Source: Actinoplanes siamensis (GTDB taxonomy: Bacteria; Actinomycetota; Actinomycetes; Mycobacteriales; Micromonosporaceae). Taken from it: 64,000 nucleotides of DNA. Both the position numbers and the translations under genes were made by a program. Shown piece by piece: positions 49,272 through 57,648 of this stretch. The stretch lies in contig NZ_BOMW01000056.1 of NCBI RefSeq assembly GCF_016862395.1, positions 1-64,000 of the forward strand. The letters run 5' to 3'. Under the pieces are notes generated by a model, which saw only the letters and a list, made by a program, of their open reading frames with translations, was not told where the DNA came from and did not search any database. How positions within the stretch are numbered: position 1 is the stretch's first letter; each line of letters opens with the position of its first letter.

Positions 49272-50513
49272 TCAGGCCCGGCTCCACTTCTGGTTGGCCG
49301 CTCCGGTGCAGTCCCAGAGCTGCAGCTGGGCGCCGTTCGCGCCGTTGTTGTCCTTGATGTCCACGCACCGGTTCGCCGACACGTTGACCAGGTCGCCGGC
49401 GGACGACAGGGTGAACCGCTGAACCGGGTTGCCGTTGCAGGTGACCAGCTGGATCGGGGTGCCGTTGGTGAGCGCCCCACCGGCCGGGTCCATGCACTTG
49501 CCCATCGCGCGCAGCGTGCCGTCGCCGTTGGCGGCCCAGCTCTGGGCGGCCGAGCCGTTGCAGTCGTACGTCTGCAGGCGGGCGCCGTCGACCGGGTTCG
49601 CGCCCGGGATGTCGACGCAGCGGCCGTTCAGCTTGCTCTTCAGCGCGTTGCCACTGGCCGGCGGCGGGGTGGTGCTGGTGCCGCTGACGTGCACGTAGTC
49701 GATCAGCATCTTGCTCTCGGCGGGCAGGCTCGCCGGGTTGCCCTGACCGAAGTTACCGCCGACGGCCAGGTTCAGGATGATGAAGAACGGGTGCTCGAAC
49801 ACCCAGTTGACGTTGCCCTTGGCGGCCCGCAGCGAGTCCGGGGTGGCCCGGAAGTACTCCTGGCCGTCCACGGTCCAGACGATCAGGTTGGGCGACCAGT
49901 CCACCGCGTAGTTGTGGAAGGCCTGGTACCACGGCGAGCCGGCGACCAGCTGACCGCCGAACGAGCTGCCGCCGGAGTAGCCGGGGCCGTGCAGGGTGCC
50001 GAACAGCCGGTTGGGGTCGCGGCCGACGACCTCCATGATGTCGATCTCGCCGTCGGTCGGCCAGTTGCCGCCGCCGAGCATCCAGAAGGCCGGCCAGAGA
50101 CCGGAGCCGTTGGGCACCTGGATGCGCGCCTCGATGTGGCCGTACTGCTGGGTGAACTTGCCGGCGGTCTGGATCCGGCCGGAGGTGAACTGGCAGGTGC
50201 CGTTCCAGCAGTCGTTGTGCCCGCCGCTGCCCTTGCGGGCCGTGATGACCAGGTGCCCCTGGCCGTCCATCGCGACGTTGCTGGTGCCGCTGGTGTAGTA
50301 CTGCAGCTCCTGGTTGCCGAAGCCGCTGCCGCCGGTGTCGAAGTTCCACCGGGACGTGTCGACGCCGGTACCGGCCGCGCCGTTGAAGTCTTCGTTCCAG
50401 GTGACCGCGGCGACCGCGGCGTCCGCGTTGTCGTTGCGTGACGCCATGAACATCGATGACGCGAGTGTCGTCGCGACCACCGCCGCGCCGAGCAGGACCC
50501 GTAACTTGCGCAT
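49272..50513 (-). CDS. Secreted GH16 beta-1,3-glucanase with ricin-B lectin domain
   Basis: A 413-aa enzyme. After a signal peptide of about 33 residues, the GH16 domain carries the catalytic GEIDIMEVVG (ExDxxE) and LWPAFWMLG, typical of laminarinase-type members. A short TTPPP linker leads to a C-terminal beta-trefoil lectin with three repeats ending QSWAANG, QRFTLSS and QKWSRA. The expected substrate is beta-1,3-glucan of fungi or plants. ATG 50513 has GGAGG nine bases upstream. The promoter overlaps an inverted repeat (50554-50575), suggesting repression without inducer. Confidence 0.95.
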   Translation of the reverse strand: MRKLRVLLGAAVVATTLASSMFMASRNDNADAAVAAVTWNEDFNGAAGTGVDTSRWNFDTGGSGFGNQELQYYTSGTSNVAMDGQGHLVITARKGSGGHNDCWNGTCQFTSGRIQTAGKFTQQYGHIEARIQVPNGSGLWPAFWMLGGGNWPTDGEIDIMEVVGRDPNRLFGTLHGPGYSGGSSFGGQLVAGSPWYQAFHNYAVDWSPNLIVWTVDGQEYFRATPDSLRAAKGNVNWVFEHPFFIILNLAVGGNFGQGNPASLPAESKMLIDYVHVSGTSTTPPPASGNALKSKLNGRCVDIPGANPVDGARLQTYDCNGSAAQSWAANGDGTLRAMGKCMDPAGGALTNGTPIQLVTCNGNPVQRFTLSSAGDLVNVSANRCVDIKDNNGANGAQLQLWDCTGAANQKWSRA

Positions 50514-50553
50514 CTGGGGAAACCTCCGGGGGGAGAGGGTGCCGTTACTCCAA

Positions 50554-50585
50554 ACAGTCTTTAGAGACAGACTGTCGCAGGTCAA
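50554..50585 (-). promoter_or_regulatory. GH16 glucanase promoter with operator-like inverted repeat
   Basis: On the minus strand -35 TTGACC (50585-50580), 16-bp spacer, -10 TAAAGA (50563-50558). ACAGTCT and AGACTGT, eight bases apart (50554-50575), form an inverted repeat across the spacer and -10, where a repressor would block polymerase. Confidence 0.65.
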
Positions 50586-50624
50586 TGGAGACGGGTTCCG
50601 GAACCCCGGATAACAGAGAACCGC

Positions 50625-51353
50625 TCAAATTTTTTGGAAGAGCGCCGGCACCAGGCCCGGCTGCCAGCCCGGAAGCGCGGTGTGCACCTGCAGCACCCGG
50701 TACGTCGAGCCACGGTAGGAGACCCGGGAGCCCACCTGGTACGTGGTGAACGCCTTCCACGCCGGCGCCGGCGCGACGGTGAGCCGGACCGTGACGGCTA
50801 CCGAGTCGACCAGCAGCGCGTCCGAGTAGCGGCCGCCGCCGCCCGGGTTCAGCGCCAGCCGGAACGGCTGCCCCACGGTGGCCGGGGTCAGCCGCAGCAC
50901 CTGCTGGCCGTCGACCGACCAGACGAACGACGTCCGGGTCCAGTCGACGGCGTAGGTGTGGAAGTCCCGGACGCTGGTGGTGCCGGCGCCGAGCGCCTCG
51001 AACCGCCCGGGCACCGTGCCGCCGTCGGCGGTGAGCACGCCGAGCAGCTTCCAGGCCGGGCCGGCGTCCCCGGCGCGGATCCGGGCCGACACGTGCCCGC
51101 TGGACTGGCTGAACGTCGTCACGGTGCGCAGCGTGGAGTCCAGGACGAGGTTGCCGTCGCCGTCCTGCCAGGTGTCCCAGGAGCCGCCGGACCACTTGGC
51201 GGGGTCCACGCCGGCGCCCCGGGCTCCGTCGAAGCCGTCGCCGAAGACCGTTCTGCTGACCGTCTCGGCGTGCGCGACGCCGGACGCGGTCAGCCCGGCC
51301 AGCACGACCGCGGCCGCCACCAGCGGCCGCGGCCACCGCGCACCGTGACCCAT
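50625..51353 (-). CDS. GH16-fold protein lacking the catalytic motif, with CBM5/12
   Basis: A 242-aa secreted protein. A signal peptide covers about residues 1-29. The GH16-like jelly-roll is recognisable from FGDGFDG, DFHTYAVDWTRTSFVWSVDG and the final strands. Where the neighbour has GEIDIMEVVG, this protein has GRFEALGAGT, so the ExDxxE catalytic triad is gone. The C-terminus (AWKAFTTYQVGSRVSYRGSTYRV-type, ending LPGWQPGLVPALF) is a CBM5/12 chitin/cellulose-binding module. It is probably a binding protein rather than a glycosidase. ATG 51353 follows GGTGGGGG. It lies just upstream of the active GH16 gene on the same strand. Confidence 0.82.
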   Translation of the reverse strand: MGHGARWPRPLVAAAVVLAGLTASGVAHAETVSRTVFGDGFDGARGAGVDPAKWSGGSWDTWQDGDGNLVLDSTLRTVTTFSQSSGHVSARIRAGDAGPAWKLLGVLTADGGTVPGRFEALGAGTTSVRDFHTYAVDWTRTSFVWSVDGQQVLRLTPATVGQPFRLALNPGGGGRYSDALLVDSVAVTVRLTVAPAPAWKAFTTYQVGSRVSYRGSTYRVLQVHTALPGWQPGLVPALFQKI

Positions 51354-51451
51354 CGCATCAACCCCCACCTCGGTCCCGCGCACAGACTCTGCCCGGGACC
51401 GGGTGGTGACGGCAAGGCCGGAGCCGAGAATCCACCGGCCGGGGCCCGGGT

Positions 51452-52009
51452 TCAGTCGTACTCCGGGGCGCTCGTCTCGTGCATCGCGAGCTCCTCGGCG
51501 CTCGCGCCGCCGCCGGCCGCGCCCGCGTCCCACGCCACGCTGTCCGGCTCCTCGTCGAAGCCCGAGCCGCCGTCCGGCGCGACCAGCCGGCCGACCCGGG
51601 CCGGATCGTCCTCGTCGAGCTGGCCGTCGTCGTAGAGCGAGACCGGGGAATCCGGGTCCGAGGTCGGGCTCTCGCCCCACACGTCCCGGTCGAATCGCTC
51701 CCGGCCCGAGTCGTCGACCGTCTCGTCGATCGGGTCGCGGCGGGACGTGTCCTCGTCCTCGGCGCCGAAGTCCGGCTCCTCCTGGCGCAGCCGCCGGTCG
51801 AGCGACTCGCCCTGGCGCTGCTCCTCGGCCGTGTCGCCGAACCGGTTCGACCCGCCCGGGCCGGTGCCGGCCAGCGCCGCCGGGTCCTGGCCGTCAGCCC
51901 ATCGGCCGCTGTCCACCTCGTCGTACGCGGTGGAGTCGTCGTCGGCGGTGTCCGGCAGGCCGGAGGCCTCCGGATCGCTCACCTCGGTGGGGTAGTCGTT
52001 GTCTCGCAT
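51452..52009 (-). CDS. DUF5709-type acidic protein, 185 aa
   Basis: A very acidic, largely disordered protein rich in Asp, Glu, Gly and Ser. The conserved C-terminal block RVGRLVAPDGGSGFDEEPDSVA...GGASAEELAMH matches the DUF5709 family, whose role is unknown. ATG 52009 is preceded by TAGAT seven bases upstream, a possible -10 of a leaderless transcript, with no Shine-Dalgarno. It lies 29 bases after the STAS/HATPase gene on the same strand. Confidence 0.82.
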   Translation of the reverse strand: MRDNDYPTEVSDPEASGLPDTADDDSTAYDEVDSGRWADGQDPAALAGTGPGGSNRFGDTAEEQRQGESLDRRLRQEEPDFGAEDEDTSRRDPIDETVDDSGRERFDRDVWGESPTSDPDSPVSLYDDGQLDEDDPARVGRLVAPDGGSGFDEEPDSVAWDAGAAGGGASAEELAMHETSAPEYD

Positions 52010-52038
52010 GTGCGCTATCTACCCGCGCGCCGGGCAGG

Positions 52039-52785
52039 TCATACGTTGATCCGTTCCGGGGTCAGAAGTGCCCAGACGACCTTGCCGCCGGGCAGCGCCA
52101 GCCCGCCCCAGCGGTGCGCCACCGAGTCGATCAGGAGAAGACCGCGGCCGCCGTACGCCGTGGGCGCGACCGGCCCGGAGAACCGCGGCAGCACCGACGA
52201 CTCGTCGCGTACCGCCACGCTGAGCGTCGTGCCGTGCCGGCCCAGCAGCACGCACATCGGCGTGCGGGCGTGCGCCACCACGTTGTTGACCATCTCGGTC
52301 GCCACGATGCACGCGTCACCGGCCAGCTCGGCCATCGACCAGCGCAGGCAGGCCTCGGTGATCCGCTCCCGCACCTCGCGGGCCGCGCCGACCACCGGGT
52401 CCAGTTCCAGGCGCACCCGCAGACCGTCACGGGGAGGGCCGAGCGCGGCGTACGCGGCGTCCGGGTCGGCCTGGACCAGCCAGCCGGTCGACTGCCAGGG
52501 TGTGTCGCCGGCCCCGCCGCAGAGCACCAGCCGGGCGGCCGGCCAGTACCGGGTCTCGTCGGACACCGCACGCAGCGTGCCCAGCGCGTCGTCGTGCGGC
52601 ACGCGTAGGCCGGAGACGTCCACCACGACGGCTTGCGGCTGGCCGGCGAGCACGTCGATCAGCGTGGAGCGGACCTGTCCGGCGGTTTCGGCGTCGAGCA
52701 CCCCGGTCAGCCGGACCAGGGGATGGCTCTGGCCCCGGTCCACCAGGTGACGAACCTCGCTCGGCATGATCGCTCCATTGTGCAT
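52039..52785 (-). CDS. STAS domain fused to HATPase anti-sigma-like kinase domain
   Basis: A 248-aa regulatory protein. The N-terminal half (PLVRLTGVLDAETAGQVRSTL, VVVDVSGLRV) is a STAS domain of the anti-anti-sigma type. The C-terminal half has ATPase boxes EMVNNVVAHAR (N-box), RDESS and GGRGLLLIDSVAHRWG (G-box), as in RsbW/SpoIIAB-type kinases. The combination suggests an integrator of a partner-switching pathway. No cognate sigma factor gene is adjacent. ATG 52785 (AGGGG seven bases upstream) and ATG 52767 (GGAG five bases upstream) are both credible. Confidence 0.88.
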   Translation of the reverse strand: MHNGAIMPSEVRHLVDRGQSHPLVRLTGVLDAETAGQVRSTLIDVLAGQPQAVVVDVSGLRVPHDDALGTLRAVSDETRYWPAARLVLCGGAGDTPWQSTGWLVQADPDAAYAALGPPRDGLRVRLELDPVVGAAREVRERITEACLRWSMAELAGDACIVATEMVNNVVAHARTPMCVLLGRHGTTLSVAVRDESSVLPRFSGPVAPTAYGGRGLLLIDSVAHRWGGLALPGGKVVWALLTPERINV

Positions 52786-52890
52786 GACGTGTCCCCTTCG
52801 CGCATTTCGGCGAGCAGCGGACCAGGCCCGGCGCCAACCGGACATTTACCCACGACGCGGGTGCCTGGGATGTACCCCGTGCGGGTGCGA

Positions 52891-53691
52891 TCAACCGCGA
52901 GGCGTCAGAGCGGTCAGGACGCTCTCGTGCAACAGGCCATTGGTGGCGATCACCGAGGACTTGTCCGCGCAGGTCCGGCCGTCCAGGTCGGTGACCTTGC
53001 CGCCGGCCTCGGTGATGATCGGGATCAGCGCGGCCATGTCCCAGAGCGACAGCTCCGGCTCGGCCATCGCGTCCAGCGCGCCCTCGGCCATCAGCATGTA
53101 GCCGTAGAAGTCGCCGTAGGCGCGGCTGCGCCAGACGCCGAGCAGGACGTCCAGCAGCTGCGGCAGCCGGCCGTTCTCCTGCCAGCCGGTCAGGCTGGCG
53201 TAGCAGAAGCTCGCGTCGGCGAGCCGCCGGACCCGGGAGACCTCGATCCGGGTGGCGGCGTGCTGGTGCCTGCCGGCGAACGCGCCCAGGCCGCGCCCGG
53301 CCCACCAGCGCCGGCCCAGCGCCGGAGCGGAGACCAGCCCGACCACCGGGGTGTCGCCCTCCATCAGCGCGATCAGAGTGGCCCAGATCGGCACGCCGCG
53401 GACATAGTTCTTGGTGCCGTCGATGGGGTCGATCACCCAGTGCCGGGTGCCCGGCCCGGCCGCCGCCTCCGATCGCCCGAACTCCTCGCCGAGCACGCCG
53501 TCGCGCGGCCGGGCGCGGGCCAGCGTGGCGCGGATCGCCTTCTCCACCGCGGTGTCCGCGTCGGACACCGGGGTGAGGTCGGGCTTCGCCTCGACCTTCA
53601 GGTCGAGCGAGCGGAACCGGGCCATCGAGATGGCGTCGGCCGAGTCGGCGAGCAGATGGGCAAGAGCGAGATCGTCCGCATATCCGGCCAT
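52891..53691 (-). CDS. hisN: Histidinol-phosphatase, inositol-monophosphatase family
   Basis: A 266-aa metal-dependent phosphatase removing phosphate from histidinol phosphate in histidine synthesis. IMPase metal sites are seen: GEEFG, WVIDPIDGTKNYVRG (about residues 85-99) and ELSLWDMAALIPIITEAGG. The length and the GTKNYVRGVP variant suit the HisN subgroup rather than inositol monophosphatase, though this cannot be decided by motif alone. TAAGGT ends seven bases before ATG 53691 (leaderless pattern; it could also act as a weak ribosome site). It is downstream of rsgA, separated by a terminator hairpin. Confidence 0.88.
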   Translation of the reverse strand: MAGYADDLALAHLLADSADAISMARFRSLDLKVEAKPDLTPVSDADTAVEKAIRATLARARPRDGVLGEEFGRSEAAAGPGTRHWVIDPIDGTKNYVRGVPIWATLIALMEGDTPVVGLVSAPALGRRWWAGRGLGAFAGRHQHAATRIEVSRVRRLADASFCYASLTGWQENGRLPQLLDVLLGVWRSRAYGDFYGYMLMAEGALDAMAEPELSLWDMAALIPIITEAGGKVTDLDGRTCADKSSVIATNGLLHESVLTALTPRG

Positions 53692-53734
53692 GGAAGAGAC
53701 CTTACTGAGTTCGATTGCCTCGCTTCGCTCGGCG

Positions 53735-53767
53735 GCATCGCGCCCTTGTCGGAGGCGGGCGCGATGC
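53735..53767 (-). terminator. Terminator of the aroA-rsgA unit
   Basis: GCATCGCGCCC and GGGCGCGATGC form a perfect 11-bp stem around an 11-base loop, about 80 bases after the rsgA stop. No T-tract. Confidence 0.7.
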
Positions 53768-53848
53768 GTCGTGGTTCTGTGCCGCGCGGGTCAGGGGGAT
53801 CGTGGTGGTTGTGGTGCCGCGTGGTCAGGGTCTTGACGCGTGGTGGGG

Positions 53849-54922
53849 TCAGGCGGTCAGGCCGGTGTCCGGCTGTTGGTCTCGGGGCTCGAGGTCTCCG
53901 GCGCGTGAGGCGAGAAGCCGGCGGTACGACTCCAGGCGCCGCCGGTCGGCCTGCCCGGCCGCCACCCACGCCTCCAGCGTGCAGTCCACGTCGGCGGCGG
54001 TGTGCCCGCAGTTCGGCTGGTCTTCCAGGGTGCCCTCGACCAGGTCGGGAAAACCGTGCAGCAGGCTCTCGGCGCTGACGTGGGCCAGGCCGAAGCTCCG
54101 GATGCCCGGGGTGTCGACGATCCACCCGGGGTTCCGGCGGGACCCGCCGGCCGGGGGCAGGCGCAGCGCCACCGCGCTGGTCGAGGTGTGCCGCCCCTTG
54201 CCCACCGCGCTGACCGCCCCGACCGCCCGCAACGCGTCCGGCACCAGGCGGTTGACAAGCGTCGACTTGCCGACCCCGGAGTGACCCACCAGCACCGAGA
54301 TCCGGCCGGCCAGCCGTTCCCGCAGCTCCGCCAGGTCACTGCCCGGGCGGACCAGCACGTACGGCAGGTCCAGCTCGGCGTAGTAGTCCAGCACCCGCTC
54401 GGGCCCGGCCAGGTCGGCCTTGGTCAGGCAGAGCAGCGGCTCGATGTCCGCGTCGTACGCCGCGACCAGGCACCGGTCGATGAACCCGGTGCGCGGCGGG
54501 GGGTCGCTCAGCGCGCTGACGATCACCAGCTGGTCCGCGTTCGCCACCACCACCCGTTCCAGCCGGCCCTCCGGCGTGGTGTCGTCGTCGTCCGCGGTGC
54601 GCCGCAGCACCGAGGTGCGCTCGGCGATCCGGACGATCCGGGCCAGCGACCCGGTGTCGCCGGACACGTCACCGACCAGCGCCACCCGGTCGCCCACCAC
54701 CACCGATTTGCGGCCCAGCTCCCGGGCCCGCATCGCGGTGATCACCTCGGGCTCGCCGGCGGCGTCCTCGCGGACACAGCCGTACCGCCCGCGGTCCACG
54801 GTGATCACCAGCGCGTCCACCGCGTCGTCGTGTCTGGGGCGCGTGCGGGTGCGCGGCCGGGACGACCGCCCCGGCCGGACCCGGACGTCGTCCTCGTCGT
54901 ACTCCCGCTTACGCCCTGGCAG
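53849..54922 (-). CDS. rsgA: Ribosome small-subunit-dependent GTPase RsgA
   Basis: A circularly permuted GTPase that helps 30S maturation. Motifs appear in permuted order: LTKADL (G4), then GHSGVGKSTL (G1) and DTPGIRSFG (G3). A reduced zinc site follows (NCGHTAADVDC). An OB-fold N-terminus contains LVITVDRGRYGCV and VVGDRVAL. The start is unusual: the frame opens at TTG 54988, inside aroA, with no ribosome site, and no ATG or GTG lies near the expected N-terminus. AAGGAG sits six bases before a CTG at 54922, two bases after the aroA stop, so a CTG start is the best fit. The boundaries are uncertain, the identity is not. Confidence 0.9.
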   Translation of the reverse strand: MPGRKREYDEDDVRVRPGRSSRPRTRTRPRHDDAVDALVITVDRGRYGCVREDAAGEPEVITAMRARELGRKSVVVGDRVALVGDVSGDTGSLARIVRIAERTSVLRRTADDDDTTPEGRLERVVVANADQLVIVSALSDPPPRTGFIDRCLVAAYDADIEPLLCLTKADLAGPERVLDYYAELDLPYVLVRPGSDLAELRERLAGRISVLVGHSGVGKSTLVNRLVPDALRAVGAVSAVGKGRHTSTSAVALRLPPAGGSRRNPGWIVDTPGIRSFGLAHVSAESLLHGFPDLVEGTLEDQPNCGHTAADVDCTLEAWVAAGQADRRRLESYRRLLASRAGDLEPRDQQPDTGLTA

Positions 54923-54924
54923 CT

Positions 54925-56208
54925 TCAGCTCCTTGCCGCGAGTCCCGCCCAGAGTTCCGGGAACTCGGGCAACGTCTTCGACGTACAACCTACGTCGGTG
55001 AGCCGGACGCCCGGGACGGAGAGTCCGACCACCGCGGCGGCGTGCGCCATCCGGTGGTCCGCGTACGTCTCGAAGGAGGCCCCGCGCAGCGGCCGCGGCT
55101 CGATCCGCAGCCCGTCCCGGAACTCGGTGACCCCGGCGCCGAGCTTGGTCAGCTCGGCGGCGAGCGCGGCGATCCGGTCCGTCTCGTGGCCGCGGATGTG
55201 CTCGACCCCGCGCAGCTCGGACGGCCCGTCGGCGAGCGCCGCGAGCGCTGCCAGCACCGGTGTCATCTCGCTCACCTCGGACAGGTCGGCGGTGACCCCG
55301 CGCAGCGTCCCGGTGCCGCGCACGGTGAGGCCGCCGGCCGGGCGGGTCACCTCGGCGCCGAACGCGGTGAGCAGCTCGGCCAGCCGCTCGACCGGCTGCC
55401 AGCTCGCGGCCGGCCAGCCGGCCAGGGTGACCGCGCCGCCGGTGACCATCGCGGCGGCGAAGAACGGCAGCGCGCCGGAGAGGTCCGGCTCGATGGTCCA
55501 GGTGCGGCCGCGCAGCGGGCCGGGCTCGACCACCCAGACGTCCGGCACGCTCTCGTCGACCACCGCGCCGGCCGCGCGCAGCATGTGCGTGGTCATCCGC
55601 AGGTGCGGGGCGGACGGCACCGGCGGGCCCGCGTGCCGCAGCGTCAGGCCCTTGCTGAACCGGGCCGCGGAGAGCAGCAGGCCGGAGACGAACTGGCTGG
55701 AGCCGGACGCGTCGACCACCGCCTCGCCGCCCTCGACCTGGCCGGCGCCGTGCACGGTGAGCGGCAGCCCGCCGGTCGGCGACGCCTCCACGCGCACCCC
55801 GAGCGAGCGCAGCGCGTCCAGGATCGGCCCCATCGGGCGCTTGCGGGCGTGCGGGTCGCCGTCGAACTCGACGGTGCCCTCGGCCAGCCCGGCGACCGGC
55901 GGCAGGAAGCGCATGATGGTGCCGGCCAGGCCGACGTCCACCCGGGCCGGGCCGCGCAGCGGGCCGGGCTCGACCAGCCAGCGGTCGCCGGCCGAGGTGT
56001 CCACGGCGACGCCGAGCGCGCGCAGGCCGGCCGACATCAGCGTGGTGTCCCGCGCCTCGAGCGGCGCCTCGATCACCGAGGACCCGTCGGCCAGCGCGGC
56101 CAGAATCAGGGCCCGGGCGGTCATCGACTTGGAGCCGGGCAGCCGCACGGTGGTGGTGACCGGGCCGGTGGCGGACGGGGCGAGCCAGGGACGGAGTTCA
56201 GCAGCCAT
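54925..56208 (-). CDS. aroA: 3-phosphoshikimate 1-carboxyvinyltransferase (EPSP synthase)
   Basis: A 427-aa shikimate-pathway enzyme joining phosphoenolpyruvate to shikimate 3-phosphate. The substrate loop LPGSKSMTARAL, LAGTIMRFLPPVAG (phosphate loop), DPHARKRPMGP and FETYADHRMAHAAAV are all present. ATG 56208 is chosen because CAGAAT ends seven bases upstream; ATG 56217 and GTG 56238 are further options. rsgA follows directly, with its ribosome site inside the aroA end, so the two genes are an operon. The aroA-rsgA pairing also occurs in mycobacteria. Confidence 0.95.
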   Translation of the reverse strand: MAAELRPWLAPSATGPVTTTVRLPGSKSMTARALILAALADGSSVIEAPLEARDTTLMSAGLRALGVAVDTSAGDRWLVEPGPLRGPARVDVGLAGTIMRFLPPVAGLAEGTVEFDGDPHARKRPMGPILDALRSLGVRVEASPTGGLPLTVHGAGQVEGGEAVVDASGSSQFVSGLLLSAARFSKGLTLRHAGPPVPSAPHLRMTTHMLRAAGAVVDESVPDVWVVEPGPLRGRTWTIEPDLSGALPFFAAAMVTGGAVTLAGWPAASWQPVERLAELLTAFGAEVTRPAGGLTVRGTGTLRGVTADLSEVSEMTPVLAALAALADGPSELRGVEHIRGHETDRIAALAAELTKLGAGVTEFRDGLRIEPRPLRGASFETYADHRMAHAAAVVGLSVPGVRLTDVGCTSKTLPEFPELWAGLAARS

Positions 56209-56366
56209 GGCCGCCATTCTGCCGGTGCGTGCCGGCATTTCCGCGGCGCATTCCCGGCTCCCGGGACATGCGCAGCGGATTCCGGAGCCGGGCGCCTTCC
56301 GGCACCGGCTTTTCCTCGGTGTTTTGTGCCCCCTGCCACAGTTTCCGTTGGCGTACGCTGCTCCCC

Positions 56367-57044
56367 ATGTGCGGGCGGTACGCGACCACGCGGAGCAACG
56401 CGGATCTCAGCCAGTTCTTCGAAGCGGCCGACGTGACCGGGGAACTGTCGCCGAGCTGGAACGTCGCGCCCACCAATCCGGTCCCGCTGATCCGCGAGTC
56501 GGCCACGCACGCCGCCCGGGTGCTGGACTCCGCGCGCTGGGGCCTGGTCCCGCCGTGGGCCGCCGACCTGCGCCAGGGCTCCCGGATGATCAACGCGCGG
56601 GCCGAGACGGTCGCCGCGTCCCGGGCCTTCGCGCCGTCCTTCGCCCGCCGCCGGTGCCTGGTCCCCGCGGACGGCTGGTACGAGTGGGTCCGCGCCGGCA
56701 AGCAGAAACAGGCGTACTACATGACCTCGGCGGACGGCTCCCCGCTGGCGTTCGCCGGGATCTGGTCGGCCTGGGGCCCGGAGTCCGTGCTGACCTGTGG
56801 TGTGATCACCACCGCGGCGCTCGGCGGGCTGGCCCGGGTGCACGAGCGGATGCCGTTGATCCTGCCGCCGGACCGGTGGGCCGGATGGCTCGCCGGCGGG
56901 GGCGACCCGGAGCCGTTGCTGCGCCCGATGAGCGTCGCGGAATTGGACGCGATCGAGGTGCGTCCGGTGGGGCCCGCGGTCGGCAATGTGCGCAACAACG
57001 GGCCGGAGTTGCTGAGCCCGCCGGCCGAGGTAACACTTTTCTGA
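56367..57044 (+). CDS. SOS-response-associated peptidase (SRAP/YedK/HMCES family)
   Basis: A 225-aa protein that covalently traps abasic sites in single-stranded DNA through its N-terminal cysteine. Met-Cys2-Gly-Arg-Tyr is present, with WNVAPTNPVPLIR, INARAET (Asn), GWYEW (Glu) and HERMPLIL (His), the full active-site set. TACGCT ends seven bases before ATG 56367, a leaderless start that places Cys at position 2 as required. It is divergent from aroA. Mycobacterium tuberculosis has the same neighbour (Rv3226c). Confidence 0.95.
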   Translation: MCGRYATTRSNADLSQFFEAADVTGELSPSWNVAPTNPVPLIRESATHAARVLDSARWGLVPPWAADLRQGSRMINARAETVAASRAFAPSFARRRCLVPADGWYEWVRAGKQKQAYYMTSADGSPLAFAGIWSAWGPESVLTCGVITTAALGGLARVHERMPLILPPDRWAGWLAGGGDPEPLLRPMSVAELDAIEVRPVGPAVGNVRNNGPELLSPPAEVTLF

Positions 57045-57125
57045 ACTCCGGAAGATCAACGATGGTCTTTGTCGGAGTATGCGCGGATTCGGCATCGACA
57101 ACTTTGTTTCAAGATAGATCAACCC

Positions 57126-57155
57126 CTTGTTCTGATCTTGTACGGTGCGGTACAA
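57126..57155 (+). promoter_or_regulatory. Promoter with 18-bp palindrome before the WhiB-family gene
   Basis: TTGTTC (57126-57131), an 18-bp spacer and TACAAA (57150-57155). TTGTAC and GTACAA (57137-57154), separated by six bases, form a perfect palindrome over the spacer and -10, an operator-like position. The leader would be about 75 bases. Confidence 0.6.
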
Positions 57156-57235
57156 ACCAGCGCCGGAGTGGTGCCGGTCCGCAAGGTGCGGAGCGGCCGC
57201 CACAGCAGTTCCGGTCCCACGGGGGAGGTGGGCTG

Positions 57236-57634
57236 ATGACACGAGCACGCATGCCGCGTCCGCACGAGGTGGCCATCGCGCGACGCGACCCGCGGCTGCT
57301 CGACGCGATTGCGGGACGCCGGACGGACGAGGCCTGGCGGACCCGGGGAGCTTGCCGGACCGTCGACCCGGAGACGTTCTTCCCGGCACCGAACGAGCCG
57401 TCGGCAAGCGCTGTCGCCCTCTGCGGCACGTGCCCGGTGCAGGGCCCATGTCTGGCCTGGGCGCTGCAGGTGGGCGACTGTCACGGCGTCTGGGGCGGCA
57501 CCACGCCACGCGAACGGCGGGCCATGCTGGTGGCCTGGCGCGAGCGCGTCCGGCCGGACGGCGGGCCGGTCGAGGACGACACCACGGACGAGGAGGACCG
57601 CCGCTTCCTGGCGCTGGAGCCGGTGAGCCGCTGA
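57236..57634 (+). CDS. WhiB-family Fe-S regulator
   Basis: A 132-aa Wbl protein. Cluster ligands C40, C63, C66 and C72 and the turn GVWGGTTPRERR (84-95) are standard. The roughly 38-residue N-terminal extension is basic, and the C-terminal 25 residues are acidic. There is no AT-hook, so it is distinct from WhiB7; the sub-class is not certain. ATG 57236 has GGAGG seven bases upstream. It is probably regulated through the palindrome at 57137-57154. Confidence 0.9.
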   Translation: MTRARMPRPHEVAIARRDPRLLDAIAGRRTDEAWRTRGACRTVDPETFFPAPNEPSASAVALCGTCPVQGPCLAWALQVGDCHGVWGGTTPRERRAMLVAWRERVRPDGGPVEDDTTDEEDRRFLALEPVSR

Positions 57635-57648
57635 TAGAAACGGAGCCT

